A DNA stretch of 64,000 bases from an uncultured Oscillospiraceae bacterium (GCA_934539585.1 CAKTCT010000007.1:27310-91309); one strand, 5' to 3'; shown: positions 33,415-42,763, counted from the stretch's first letter. Notes: generated by a model from the letters alone, not told the origin. A program made the numbers and translations.

Positions 33415-33924
33415 ATGGCGCTTCGTGTAGTTGTGACGGGGGAGGACCCCATTCTTCGGAAAACGTCCCGGCCGGTGGAGGTCTTTGACGAAAAGCTCTG
33501 GACGCTGCTGGACGACATGGCGGCCACCATGTACAAGTATGAGGGCGTGGGTCTGGCCGCCGTTCAGGTGGGAATCCTCAAGCGGGTCGTGACCATCAAC
33601 GTGGGCGAGGGCCTCATCGAGCTGGTGAATCCGGTGATCGTGGAGACCCAGGGCAGCGTGGAGGACTCTGAGGGGTGCCTGTCCTTCCCCAACGAGTTCG
33701 GCATCGTGGAGCGGCCTGCAAAGGTCGTGGTGAAGGCTCAGGACCGCTTCGGGAAGCCGGTGGAGTACTCCGGCTCCGGGCTGCTGGCCCGGGCGTTCTG
33801 CCATGAGATCGACCATCTGGACGGCGTGGTCTTCAAGGACAAGGCCAAGGAAATGCTGGAGCCCGAGGAACGCCGTCCCCGCCGCCGCAGGCTTTTCGAC
33901 CACCACGCAGCGGAGAAAAAGTGA
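33415..33924 (+). CDS. def: Peptide deformylase
   Basis: Removes the formyl group from nascent protein N-termini. It is 169 residues. All three motifs are present: GVGLAAVQVG (motif 1), EGCLSFP (motif 2, metal-binding Cys) and HEIDHLDG (motif 3, two His ligands and catalytic Glu). A short basic tail follows. It is followed 12 bases later by fmt, its functional counterpart. Confidence 0.97.
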   Translation: MALRVVVTGEDPILRKTSRPVEVFDEKLWTLLDDMAATMYKYEGVGLAAVQVGILKRVVTINVGEGLIELVNPVIVETQGSVEDSEGCLSFPNEFGIVERPAKVVVKAQDRFGKPVEYSGSGLLARAFCHEIDHLDGVVFKDKAKEMLEPEERRPRRRRLFDHHAAEKK

Positions 33925-33936
33925 GGGAAAACCGCA

Positions 33937-34854
33937 ATGAAAATCGTTTTTATGGGTACGCCGGATTTTGCAGTGCCGCATTTGCAGGCGCTGCTGGATC
34001 ACCCCTATGATGTGGTCGGCGTGTTTACCCAGACGGACAAGCCCAAGGGCCGGGGGTATCAGCTGGCCCAATCTCCGGTAAAAGAGCTGGCGGTTTCCCG
34101 GGGGATTCCGGTGTTTCAGCCCAGGACCCTCCGGGACGGGGAGGCCCTTGCTCAGCTGCAGGTCCTTCGGCCGGACCTGATCATCGTGGTGGCTTACGGG
34201 AAAATCCTCCCCAAGGAAATCCTAGACCTGCCGCGGCTGGGGTGCATCAACGTCCATGCGTCGCTGCTGCCCAGGTACCGGGGAGCGGGGCCCATTCAGT
34301 GGGCAGTCCTCAACGGGGAGACTGTTACCGGCGTCACCACCATGTACATGGCCGAGGGGCTGGACACCGGGGACATGCTGGAAAGCGCTTCCCTGGAGAT
34401 CGGCCCGGATGAGACAGCCGACGAGCTCCACGACCGGTTATCCCAGCTGGGGGCGAAGCTTTTGCTGTCCACCGTGGAAAAGGCGGAGAAGGGGCTGCTG
34501 GAGCCGAAGAAGCAGGACGACGCCCTATCCTGCTACGCGCCCATGCTGACCAAGGAGCTGTCCCGCATCGATTTTTCCAGGCCCGCCCAGGAGGTCCACA
34601 ACCAGATCCGGGGTCTGTCCACCTGGCCGGCTGCATATACCTGTTACCAGGGCAAGCGGCTGAAGGTCTACCGGAGCCATCTGGCCCAGGGGACCGGGGA
34701 GCCGGGGGTTCTGCTGGACCCCAGGCATTTCGTGGTGGCCTGCGGGGACGGAGCCGTCCAGCTGGCGGAGGTCCAGTACGAGGGCAGCCGGAAGATGTCC
34801 GGCGAGGAATTCTTACGGGGCAAAAAGCCCGGCGAACACGAGGTTCTGGGCTGA
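33937..34854 (+). CDS. fmt: Methionyl-tRNA formyltransferase
   Basis: Formylates initiator Met-tRNA with 10-formyl-THF. It is 305 residues. The N-terminal formyltransferase domain has MKIVFMGTPDFAVPHLQAL, the signature LPRLGCINVHASLLPRYRGA (catalytic Asn, His) and GLDTGDML with the catalytic Asp. The C-terminal OB-fold begins near 205. Confidence 0.97.
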   Translation: MKIVFMGTPDFAVPHLQALLDHPYDVVGVFTQTDKPKGRGYQLAQSPVKELAVSRGIPVFQPRTLRDGEALAQLQVLRPDLIIVVAYGKILPKEILDLPRLGCINVHASLLPRYRGAGPIQWAVLNGETVTGVTTMYMAEGLDTGDMLESASLEIGPDETADELHDRLSQLGAKLLLSTVEKAEKGLLEPKKQDDALSCYAPMLTKELSRIDFSRPAQEVHNQIRGLSTWPAAYTCYQGKRLKVYRSHLAQGTGEPGVLLDPRHFVVACGDGAVQLAEVQYEGSRKMSGEEFLRGKKPGEHEVLG

Positions 34855-34875
34855 GCCCGGGAAGGAAGGGGAACC

Positions 34876-35556
34876 ATGGACTACTATTATTGGATACTGG
34901 TGATTCCGGCGCTGCTGATTTCTTTGATTGCGCAGGTCAAGGTGAAATCCACCTACGCCCGGTACAACCGGGTCCCCAACCGCCGGGGATACACCGCGGC
35001 TATGCTGGCCCGGCAGATTCTGGACGAAAACGGCTTGCAGCACATCCGCATCGAGCGGGTGGCCGGGGAGCTCACCGACCACTACTCCCCCAAGGAGGAC
35101 GTGATCCGGCTTTCCGACAGCACCTACAACTCCACTTCGGTGGGGGCCCTGGGGGTCGCCGCCCATGAGGTGGGCCACGCCATTCAGTACGGGGTGGGGT
35201 ACGTTCCCATCAAGGTCCGCAACGCCTTTATCCCCATTACCCAGATCGGGTCGTCCATTGCGTTTCCTTTGGCCATTCTGGGGCTGGTCCTGGGGTTCCC
35301 GCTGCTGACGGAGGTGGGTATCCTCCTGTTCTGCGCGGTGGTGATCTTCCAGCTGCTGACCCTGCCGGTGGAGTTCAACGCCAGCCACCGGGCCATCCGG
35401 ACCCTCCGGGAGGACAACATCCTGGACGCGGACGAGCTGAAAGGGGCCAAAAAGGTCCTGGCTGCGGCGGCAATGACCTATGTGGCCGCGCTGCTGGTGG
35501 CCTTTGCCAACCTCCTGCGGCTCCTGGCTCTGCGGGACCGGAATCAGCGCCGATGA
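34876..35556 (+). CDS. YugP-type zinc metallopeptidase, membrane-bound
   Basis: 226 residues. An N-terminal TM segment (YYYWILVIPALLISLIAQV) is followed by a catalytic segment with HEVGHAIQYG (HExxH zinc motif, near residue 98). Two or three further TM helices follow, and ASHRAIRTLRED is typical of the family. Physiological substrate unknown. It overlaps rsmB by 4 bases (ATGA). Confidence 0.9.
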   Translation: MDYYYWILVIPALLISLIAQVKVKSTYARYNRVPNRRGYTAAMLARQILDENGLQHIRIERVAGELTDHYSPKEDVIRLSDSTYNSTSVGALGVAAHEVGHAIQYGVGYVPIKVRNAFIPITQIGSSIAFPLAILGLVLGFPLLTEVGILLFCAVVIFQLLTLPVEFNASHRAIRTLREDNILDADELKGAKKVLAAAAMTYVAALLVAFANLLRLLALRDRNQRR

Positions 35557-36875
35557 ACGCGCGGAAACTGGCCTACACCGCCCTTTTGCGGGTGGAAAAG
35601 GAGAAGGGCTACTCCAATCTGACGTTGGACGCGCTGTTCCGGGGGGAAAACGCCGATCCCCGGGACCGGCAGCTGGCCGCCAGCCTCTTTTACGGCGTTC
35701 TGGAGCGGAAGCTGACCCTGGATCATGTGATCGGGGGGTATACCAGGAAAAAGCTGTCGGCTCTGGACGACGAGGTGGCGGCGGCGCTGGAGCTGGGGCT
35801 CTACCAGCTTCTGTACATGGACGGCATCCCGGATTCGGCGGCGGTCAACGAAAGCGTGGAGCTCATCAAGAAGTCCCGGAAGAAAAGCGCCGCCGGATTC
35901 GTCAACGGCGTTCTCCGGAGCTTTCTCCGGGACGGGAAGCGGGTCCCTCTGCCCAAGGGGGAGGGACTGGAGCGGGCCAGCGTCGAGTTTTCCATGCCGC
36001 TTTCCATTCTGAAGCGGTGGGAGAAGGATTATTCCCGGGAAACGGCGGTGGAGCTGGCCAAAGCCTGTCTGGGGCGGCCGCCTCTGCACGCCCGGGTCAA
36101 CACCCTGCGGTGTGCTCCGGAGGAGGCTGCGGCGGCGCTGGCGGCGGAAGGAGTGGAGGTAAGGCTCCACCCGGTTCTGCCGGGGTGTCTGGAGCTTTCG
36201 GGCACCGGCAGCGTCGCGGAGCTGGAGCCTTTCCGGAAGGGCTGGATCGCCATTCAGGATACGGCGTCCCAGCTGTGCGCCTGGGCTCTGGGGGCGCAGC
36301 CGGGGGAGACGGTCTTTGACCTCTGCGCCGCGCCGGGCTCCAAGAGCTTTACCGTGGCGGAGCTGATGGGGGACCGGGGAACGGTCCGGGCCTTTGATCT
36401 GCATCCTTCCCGGGTGGCGCTGATCGAAAAAGGGGCGGCGCGGCTGGGAATCTCCTGCATCCGGGCGGAGGCGGGGGACGCATCCCGGTTCCGGCCGGAG
36501 CTGGGGCTGGCAGACCGGGTCCTTTGCGATGTGCCTTGTTCGGGGCTGGGGATTATCCGGCGGAAGCCGGAAATCCGGTACAAATCCGACGCGGAGCTGG
36601 ACGGGCTGCCGCCCATCCAGCTGGCGATTTTAGAAAACGGCTCCCGGTATGTGAAGCCGGGAGGGACGCTTCTGTATTCCACCTGCGCTTTGAGCCGGCA
36701 GGAAAACGATCAGGTGGCCGACCGCTTTCTGGAGGGGCACCCGGAGTTTGAGCCGGAGGGCTTTCCGGAGACGGTCAGGGCTGTTCTGGGCGAGGATTGC
36801 GCCCGGAAGACGCTGATGCCCATGGACGGCGGCTTCGACGGGTTCTTTCTGGCCAGGTTCCGCAGAAAAATGTAA
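35553..36875 (+). CDS. rsmB: 16S rRNA (cytosine-967-C5)-methyltransferase RsmB
   Basis: Methylates C967 of 16S rRNA using SAM. It is 440 residues. The N-terminal NusB-like RNA-binding domain (1-130, LAYTALLRVEKEKGYSN) is followed by the Rossmann methyltransferase. The SAM loop is FDLCAAPGSKSFTVAEL. Catalytic cysteines lie in LCDVPCSGLGIIRRKPE and LLYSTCALSRQEND. Confidence 0.96.
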   Translation: MNARKLAYTALLRVEKEKGYSNLTLDALFRGENADPRDRQLAASLFYGVLERKLTLDHVIGGYTRKKLSALDDEVAAALELGLYQLLYMDGIPDSAAVNESVELIKKSRKKSAAGFVNGVLRSFLRDGKRVPLPKGEGLERASVEFSMPLSILKRWEKDYSRETAVELAKACLGRPPLHARVNTLRCAPEEAAAALAAEGVEVRLHPVLPGCLELSGTGSVAELEPFRKGWIAIQDTASQLCAWALGAQPGETVFDLCAAPGSKSFTVAELMGDRGTVRAFDLHPSRVALIEKGAARLGISCIRAEAGDASRFRPELGLADRVLCDVPCSGLGIIRRKPEIRYKSDAELDGLPPIQLAILENGSRYVKPGGTLLYSTCALSRQENDQVADRFLEGHPEFEPEGFPETVRAVLGEDCARKTLMPMDGGFDGFFLARFRRKM

Positions 36876-36893
36876 GGAAAGGGGGTGACGCCG

Positions 36894-37943
36894 GTGATCG
36901 ACATCAAATCCATGAACGTTCCGGAGCTGGAAGGGTTGCTGGCCCACTGGGGGCAGCCGAAGTTCCGGGCTAAGCAGATTTTTTCCTGGCTCCATGACAA
37001 GCGGGTGCTGACCTTCGGGGAGATGACCAACCTGCCCGCCGCCCTTCGGGAAAAGCTGGAGGCGGAATGTGCCATCACCTCGCTGGAGGTGGAGCGGAAG
37101 CTGGTGTCCCAACTGGACGGCACGGTGAAGTACCTTTACCGGCTCCCGGACGGGCAGCACGTGGAAAGCGTCCGGATGCAGTATGAGCACGGGATTTCCC
37201 TTTGCATTTCCAGCCAGGTGGGCTGTAAGATGGGCTGCGCCTTCTGCGCTTCCACCAAGGCCGGGTTCGTCCGGAACCTGACGGCTTCGGAGATTCTGGA
37301 ACAGGTCTACGCCGCTGGCCGGGACGCCGGGGAGCGGATCGGGAGCATCGTCATGATGGGCATCGGGGAGCCGCTGGACAACTTCGACAACGTCATGCGG
37401 TTCCTGGAGCTGGTGGCGGACCCCAATGGGCTGAACCTCAGCCACCGGCACATCTCCCTTTCCACCTGCGGGGTGGTGGACCGGATCCGGGAGCTGGCGG
37501 AAAAGGACCTGCAGATCACCCTGTCCATCTCCCTCCACGCCACCGACGACCAGGCCCGGAGCGCCATTATGCCGGTGAACCGGCGGTGGCAGATCGGGGA
37601 GCTGCTGGACGCCTGCCGGGAGTACACCGATCGGACCCACCGGCGGATCTCCTACGAATACGCCCTGATCAGCGGCGTCAACGACAGCCGCAGGCAGGCG
37701 GAGGAGCTGGCGGGGCTGCTGAAAGGGATGCTCTGCCACGTCAATCTGATCCCGGTGAACTACGTCAGGGAAGCCGGATATGAAAAAAGTCCCCGGAAGC
37801 GGGTCTATGAGTTCCAGAAGGTCCTCAATGACCGGGGAATCAACGCAACGGTCCGAAGAACCCTGGGAGCGGACATCAATGCTGCCTGCGGACAGCTCCG
37901 CCGGGAGGCCGAACAGCCGGACGGAGGAGCTCCCAAGGCTTAG
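36894..37943 (+). CDS. rlmN: Dual-specificity RNA methyltransferase RlmN (radical SAM)
   Basis: Methylates C2 of A2503 in 23S rRNA and A37 of some tRNAs. About 349 residues. The N-terminal HhH-like part has FRAKQIFSWLHDK. The radical SAM motif CKMGCAFCASTKAGF is near residue 110. Other family segments are MMGIGEPLDNFDNV and SLHATDDQARSAIMPVNR. GTG at 36894 has AAAGGGGG eight bases upstream; GTG at 36885 would add three residues. Confidence 0.95.
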   Translation: MIDIKSMNVPELEGLLAHWGQPKFRAKQIFSWLHDKRVLTFGEMTNLPAALREKLEAECAITSLEVERKLVSQLDGTVKYLYRLPDGQHVESVRMQYEHGISLCISSQVGCKMGCAFCASTKAGFVRNLTASEILEQVYAAGRDAGERIGSIVMMGIGEPLDNFDNVMRFLELVADPNGLNLSHRHISLSTCGVVDRIRELAEKDLQITLSISLHATDDQARSAIMPVNRRWQIGELLDACREYTDRTHRRISYEYALISGVNDSRRQAEELAGLLKGMLCHVNLIPVNYVREAGYEKSPRKRVYEFQKVLNDRGINATVRRTLGADINAACGQLRREAEQPDGGAPKA

Positions 37944-38015
37944 AAGTCGTTTCCACGGCCGCGGCGCCGGTTATGGAACAGCTTCTTACTGCGAGAGGAA
38001 AAGGGGATTGTCGCT

Positions 38016-38744
38016 TTGAAAATCGTTGGAAAAACAGACATCGGAATGGTGCGCCCCACCAACCAGGACGCCTTTAAGATTCTGGCTCTGGGACAAGGAG
38101 CCGGGCTGGCTTTGGTCTGCGACGGCATGGGCGGCGCCAGCAGCGGGGATCTGGCCAGCTCCCTGGCCAAGGAGACCATCACGGAGACGGTCTGCTCCCG
38201 CTACCGGGACGACATGGGCCCCGAGGCCGTGAAGATCATGGTCCGGGAGGCGGTGATGGAGGCCAACCGGCGCATCTACGAGGCCGCCCAGGAGGACCCG
38301 GCCTTGCAGGGCATGGGCACCACGGTGGTCATGGCGCTGCTGTACCAGAACCACGCCTACGTCCTCCATGTGGGGGACAGCCGGCTGTACTGTCTCCGGA
38401 ACGGCGTGCTGGAGCAGCTGACACGGGACCACTCCATTATCCAGGAGCTCCTGGACAGCGGGCAGATTTCCAAGGACGAGGCCCGGGTCCATCCCAACAA
38501 GAACGTCATCACCCGGGCGGTGGGCGTTCAGTGGGACGTGGAGCTGGACCTTCACGTGTTGGAGCTGTGCAGCGGCGACCGGCTGCTTCTGTGTACCGAC
38601 GGGCTCTCCAACGCCTGCACCGACGGGGAGATCGCCCGGGTGCTGGGCGGCCGTCCCACCGAGGAGGCGGCGGAGGAGCTGATCCGTCTGGCCAACCAGA
38701 GCGGCGGCCACGACAACGTCACCGTTGTCATCGTAGAAAGCTGA
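38016..38744 (+). CDS. prpC: PP2C-type protein phosphatase
   Basis: Ser/Thr phosphatase that reverses the action of the adjacent PrkC kinase. It is 242 residues. PP2C motifs in order are DIGMVRPTNQDAF, VCDGMGGASSG (metal Asp), GMGTTVVMALL, VGDSRLYCLRNG, LTRDHS, LLLCTDGLSN and GGHDNVTVVIV. It begins with TTG, with AGGAAAAGGGG upstream. Confidence 0.95.
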   Translation: MKIVGKTDIGMVRPTNQDAFKILALGQGAGLALVCDGMGGASSGDLASSLAKETITETVCSRYRDDMGPEAVKIMVREAVMEANRRIYEAAQEDPALQGMGTTVVMALLYQNHAYVLHVGDSRLYCLRNGVLEQLTRDHSIIQELLDSGQISKDEARVHPNKNVITRAVGVQWDVELDLHVLELCSGDRLLLCTDGLSNACTDGEIARVLGGRPTEEAAEELIRLANQSGGHDNVTVVIVES

Positions 38745-38831
38745 TGGAAAACTTGTCCGGGTTCCCGGGAACGCTCGGGGAGAGCGGGTCGGGGCATCCG
38801 GACAGGCCGGAATTTCATGGAGGTTTGATTC

Positions 38832-40892
38832 ATGGAGAATTATATTGGAAAACGGCTCAACGGCCGGTACGAGCTGGTCAAGCTCATCGGCAGCGGCGGC
38901 ATGGCCAACGTCTTTGAGGCCAGGGACCTGCTGGAAAACAAGCTGGTGGCCATCAAGGTTCTGAAAGAGGAGTATCTGACCAACGACGAGTTCGTCCGCC
39001 GCTTCCGCAACGAGTCCAAGGTCATCGCGGTGCTGGACCATCCCAACATCGTCAAGGTCTACGACGTGAATTTCACCGGCGCGGAGCAGTATATCGTCAT
39101 GGAGTACATCGACGGCATCACCCTGAAGCAGTACATTGAGCATCAGGGGCACCTTCGGTGGAAGGACTCGGTCCATTTTGTTACCCAGATTCTCCGGGCG
39201 CTGTCCCACGCCCATGAGCACGGGGTGATCCACCGGGATATCAAGTCCCAGAACATCATGCTGCTCCGGGACGGGACCATTAAGGTCATGGACTTCGGCA
39301 TCGCCCGGTTCGCCCGGGAGGACATCCGCACCATGGACGACAAGGCCATCGGGTCTGTCCACTATATCAGCCCGGAGCAGGCCTGCGGCGAGGAGTCCGA
39401 CGAGAAAAGCGACATCTATTCCGTGGGCGTGCTCCTTTACGAGATGCTGACGGGCCGGGTGCCCTTCGATGGGGAGACGCCCGAGCAGATCGCCATGAAG
39501 CACATCCATCAGCGGCCGGTACCCATTTCCCAGCTCCAGCCCGACGTGCCCACGGGGCTCTGCGAAATCGTGGAGAAGGCCATGCAGAAGGACAAGAACC
39601 TCCGCTACCGCTCGGCGGCGGAGATGCTGGCGGCCATCGACGCCTTCAAGCAGAACCCCAGCATCGTTTTCGAGTACAAGTACATGGCGGACGAGCCTGC
39701 CGCCACCAAATACTACCGCTCCGTCAGCGCCATCCAGGCCGAGGAAAACGGCGGAAAGCCCCGGCGGAAGGCTCCGGAGGCGGAGGAGGACGAGGACGAG
39801 GAGATCGTCATCAAGCGCAGCCCCACCATCCTGATTCTGGCGGGGATCGCGGCGGCCTGCGTCATTACGGCCATTCTGGTGCTCCTGGGCTTCTTCTACT
39901 GGGGCCGGGACGAGAAGGTGGCGGAGATTCCCATGCCCAATCTGGTGGGAATGTATCTGGACGATGTCCGTAAGGAGGACGATTATAAGAACTTCCAGTT
40001 CCAGATCGTGGAGAACGACTTCAGCGAGTACCCCAAGGGGCAGATTTACGACCAGAGCGTGACCCCGGGGGTCATGGTCAAGGTCAACCGGAAAATTAAG
40101 ATCAAGATCAGCGCCGGAATTCAGGTTCTGGAGGTCCCGGAACTCACCGGCCAGTATGTAGGCGACGCCGAGGACGCCCTTTCCAGGCTGGGGCTGGACC
40201 ACATCGTCCGGACCCAGGAGGATTCCTCTGTGGAGCCGGACAAGGTCATCAAGACCGACCCTCCGGCGGGGCAGCAGGTGGAGCAGGGCACCCAGGTCAT
40301 TCTCTACGTCAGCCGCGCCAAGGCGTCCACCACCATTAAGGTGCCCAAGCTCATCGGCTACGATCTGGACACGGCCACGGAAAAGCTGACGGCCCTGGGC
40401 TTCGTGGTGACTTCCGAGGAAGTGGACAGCGAGGAGGCTCCCGGCATCGTGGTGGAGCAGACCCTGGCCAACGAATACGCCAAAAAGGGCGAGACCATCG
40501 AGCTGAAGGTCAGCAATGGCTCCGGATACTTCAAACAGGCGCTGCTGACTCTGGTCTTCCCCGAGGATGCGGCTTCCAGAGATGCCAACATCGTTATTTA
40601 CGTCAACGGCGAGGAGTTCCTCAACGAGACGGTGAACCCCGCGGACAGTCTGGAGAAGGTCTATCCCATCGAGGGCAGCGGCGTTATGCCGGTGGTGGTC
40701 TCCATTGACGGGCAGAAGTACGCTTCCTTTGACGTGGACTTCGACGAGGGCACATCGACGCTGACCGATGGGTACTACTTCGAAGTGGTCCGTCAGGACG
40801 GGCCCTTCTTCCCGGGAGAGCCCTCGGAGCCGGAGTCTTCGGAGCCCGGAGAACCCGGCGATTCGCCCTTTGACGCCCCGCCTGTGGAGTGA
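38832..40892 (+). CDS. prkC: PASTA-domain Ser/Thr protein kinase
   Basis: Membrane kinase sensing muropeptides/lipid II; in Bacillus it triggers spore germination. It is 686 residues. The cytoplasmic kinase (1-270) has GSGGMANVFEARD, VAIKVLK, HRDIKSQNIML and DFGIAR. A juxtamembrane Glu-rich segment, one TM (ILILAGIAAACVITAILVLL, about 333-355) and three outer PASTA repeats follow (beginning IPMPNLVG, VPELTGQY and VPKLIGYD). The last 120 residues form a beta-like domain and a Pro/Glu/Ser-rich tail not found in short homologues. Follows prpC as usual. Confidence 0.96.
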   Translation: MENYIGKRLNGRYELVKLIGSGGMANVFEARDLLENKLVAIKVLKEEYLTNDEFVRRFRNESKVIAVLDHPNIVKVYDVNFTGAEQYIVMEYIDGITLKQYIEHQGHLRWKDSVHFVTQILRALSHAHEHGVIHRDIKSQNIMLLRDGTIKVMDFGIARFAREDIRTMDDKAIGSVHYISPEQACGEESDEKSDIYSVGVLLYEMLTGRVPFDGETPEQIAMKHIHQRPVPISQLQPDVPTGLCEIVEKAMQKDKNLRYRSAAEMLAAIDAFKQNPSIVFEYKYMADEPAATKYYRSVSAIQAEENGGKPRRKAPEAEEDEDEEIVIKRSPTILILAGIAAACVITAILVLLGFFYWGRDEKVAEIPMPNLVGMYLDDVRKEDDYKNFQFQIVENDFSEYPKGQIYDQSVTPGVMVKVNRKIKIKISAGIQVLEVPELTGQYVGDAEDALSRLGLDHIVRTQEDSSVEPDKVIKTDPPAGQQVEQGTQVILYVSRAKASTTIKVPKLIGYDLDTATEKLTALGFVVTSEEVDSEEAPGIVVEQTLANEYAKKGETIELKVSNGSGYFKQALLTLVFPEDAASRDANIVIYVNGEEFLNETVNPADSLEKVYPIEGSGVMPVVVSIDGQKYASFDVDFDEGTSTLTDGYYFEVVRQDGPFFPGEPSEPESSEPGEPGDSPFDAPPVE

Positions 40893-40897
40893 CCGGC

Positions 40898-41782
40898 ATG
40901 GAAGTGGGAATGATCCGCAAGGCGCTTTCCGGGTTTTACTATGTACACACCGACGACGGCCGTGTGCTGGAGTGCCGGGCCAAGGGCGTCTTCCGCAAGG
41001 AGGGCGTCACCCCTCTGGTAGGGGACCGGGTGGAGGTGGAAAACGGGGTGGTTTCCAGGATTCTGCCTCGGAAAAACCAGATTCTCCGGCCGCCGGCGGC
41101 CAACATCGACCGGGCGGTGCTGGTGGTTTCTTCGGACAAGCCCCAGCCCAACACGCTGATTCTGGACAAGCTCATCGCCATCTGCGAAAGCAAGGGCATT
41201 GAGCCGCTGCTGGTCTTTACCAAAACCGATCTGGCGGATTCCTCCGATCTTCAGGAGGTCTACCGTCGGGCGGGGTTCCGGGTGTTTACCAGCTGTCCGG
41301 GGCAGACCGATTACAGCGGGCTGCTGGCGGAGATGGCCGGGCGGCTCAGCGTATTTATCGGCAACTCCGGGGTGGGGAAGTCCACTCTGATGAACGCTTT
41401 GATCCCGGACCTGGAGGTCGCCACCGCGCAGATCAGCGACAAGCTGGGCCGGGGGCGGCACACCACCCGCCACGTGGAGCTTTATGAGCTGGAAGGCGGC
41501 GGTCTGGTGGCCGACACGCCGGGGTTTTCCACGGTGGAGATCGAAAAGTACGGCCACATTCCCAAGGAGGAGCTTCCGGAGTGCTTCCGGGAGTTCCGGG
41601 AATATTTGGGCCAGTGTCAGTTCCAGAACTGTTCCCACCGGAAGGAAAAGGGCTGCGCGGTTCTGGCGGCCCTGGAACAGGGAGCGATCAGCCCCTCCCG
41701 CCACGAAAGCTACTGCGCCCTCTACGAGGACGCCATGCAGATTCGGGATTGGGAGCGGAAGGAAGGAGACAAGCGCAGTTGA
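40898..41782 (+). CDS. rsgA: Ribosome small-subunit GTPase RsgA
   Basis: Circularly permuted GTPase assisting 30S maturation. It is 294 residues. An N-terminal OB-fold is followed by G4 VFTKTDLAD, G1 GNSGVGKSTLMNAL and G3 DTPGFST, in that permuted order. A C-terminal zinc site follows (CFREF...CQFQNCSH...GC). ATG at 40898 has GTGGAGT upstream; a GTG at 40889 overlapping the kinase stop is possible. Confidence 0.95.
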   Translation: MEVGMIRKALSGFYYVHTDDGRVLECRAKGVFRKEGVTPLVGDRVEVENGVVSRILPRKNQILRPPAANIDRAVLVVSSDKPQPNTLILDKLIAICESKGIEPLLVFTKTDLADSSDLQEVYRRAGFRVFTSCPGQTDYSGLLAEMAGRLSVFIGNSGVGKSTLMNALIPDLEVATAQISDKLGRGRHTTRHVELYELEGGGLVADTPGFSTVEIEKYGHIPKEELPECFREFREYLGQCQFQNCSHRKEKGCAVLAALEQGAISPSRHESYCALYEDAMQIRDWERKEGDKRS

Positions 41783-42405
41783 ACTGTGTGATTTTCGGGG
41801 CGGGCCCCGTTTCGGATTACGAGGCCATCCGGGCGCTGCTGCCCAAGGAGCCTTTTTCCATCATTGCGGCGGACGGCGGCCTTCGGCATACCAATACGCT
41901 GGGCCTGACGCCGGACGCTTTTATCGGGGATATGGATTCTCTGCGGGAGGAAGACATCCCCCAGGGGGCCATCCTCTACCCCTCCCGGAAGGACGACACC
42001 GACATGATGCTGGCGGTGAAAAAGGCTCTGGCCATGGGGGCCAGGGACGTCCTGCTTCTGGGGGGGCTTGGGGGCCGTTTGGACCACACCTACGCCAATA
42101 TCCAGACCCTGGCCTATCTTTTGGAGCACGGGGCGTCGGGGACCCTGGCCGACGAGAACCATCTGGTGTCCATGGTGGACCAGGGGAGCGCGGTGCTTTC
42201 TCTGGACTACCGGTATCTGTCGGTGTTTGCGTACTCCGGCGTTTGTGAGGGCGTGACCATCACCGGCGCGGAATATCCTCTGGAAAATGCGGTGCTGGAG
42301 CCTTCCTTCCCTCTGGGGGTCAGCAACCGCCACGCGCCGGGCCAGCAGATGAAAGTCTCGGTGGAGAAGGGAACCCTTCTGTTGATTCAAAGCAAGCTGG
42401 CCTGA
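41779..42405 (+). CDS. thiN: Thiamine pyrophosphokinase
   Basis: Converts thiamine to thiamine pyrophosphate. It is 208 residues, with FSIIAADGGLRHTNTLGL, DAFIGDMDSL, KDDTDMMLAVKKAL and LLGGLGGRLDHTYANI. TTG start at 41779 overlaps the rsgA stop by 4 bases and follows GGAAGGAGA. Bacillus has rpe between rsgA and thiN; here it is missing. Confidence 0.94.
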   Translation: MNCVIFGAGPVSDYEAIRALLPKEPFSIIAADGGLRHTNTLGLTPDAFIGDMDSLREEDIPQGAILYPSRKDDTDMMLAVKKALAMGARDVLLLGGLGGRLDHTYANIQTLAYLLEHGASGTLADENHLVSMVDQGSAVLSLDYRYLSVFAYSGVCEGVTITGAEYPLENAVLEPSFPLGVSNRHAPGQQMKVSVEKGTLLLIQSKLA

Positions 42406-42471
42406 TGCACCAAAGCCTCCGTCCCGGCATAGTATGGGGTACCGATCAAAGCTGGGCAGGAGGCGGCAGGC

Positions 42472-42630
42472 ATGAAAAAACCGTGGTACACCTCGCTGCG
42501 TCCTCCTGTGGCGGCCATTGCGGTCGGCGCTGTGCTGCTGTTGGGGGTGCTGCTGTCCTTCCGGTTCGTTCTGGCGATGGCTGCCGTCGCGCTGATCGGC
42601 TGGGGCGTTTACTGCTGCACCAAAGGCTGA
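42472..42630 (+). CDS. Small membrane protein (52 residues), unknown
   Basis: MKKPWYTSLRPPVAAIAV at the start is followed by two short hydrophobic segments (about 13-29 and 32-48) and a tail YCCTKG. AGGAGG is well spaced before the ATG. It sits between thiN and spoVM, 14 bases before the latter. I recognise no family. Position suggests co-expression with spoVM, but no function can be claimed. Confidence 0.65.
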   Translation: MKKPWYTSLRPPVAAIAVGAVLLLGVLLSFRFVLAMAAVALIGWGVYCCTKG

Positions 42631-42644
42631 AAGGGAGGTCCGCT

Positions 42645-42731
42645 ATGAAGATCGTTGTTGTCAAGAGCCCGAAATGCTTGTCCGGATTGCTCCGGCTGAT
42701 TTTCGGCATCAAAAAAGAACAGAACGTCTGA
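42645..42731 (+). CDS. spoVM: Stage V sporulation protein SpoVM
   Basis: 28-residue amphipathic peptide. In Bacillus it recognises the curvature of the forespore membrane and anchors the SpoIVA coat base. The sequence begins MKIVVVKSPKCLSGLL and continues LRLIFGIKKEQ, matching Bacillus SpoVM in length and pattern, including Pro9 and Lys10. AAGGGAGG precedes the start. Position after prpC-prkC-rsgA-thiN is the same as in Bacillus. Strong evidence that the organism sporulates or descends from sporeformers. Confidence 0.88.
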   Translation: MKIVVVKSPKCLSGLLRLIFGIKKEQNV

Positions 42732-42763
42732 CCAGGCTCGGACGTGAAAAGGACGGGATACAT

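Noticed and set aside
37986..40202. Long minus-strand frame opposite prpC and prkC
   Set aside because: Antisense shadow of two well-conserved genes; low-complexity Val/Leu/His/Asp composition.
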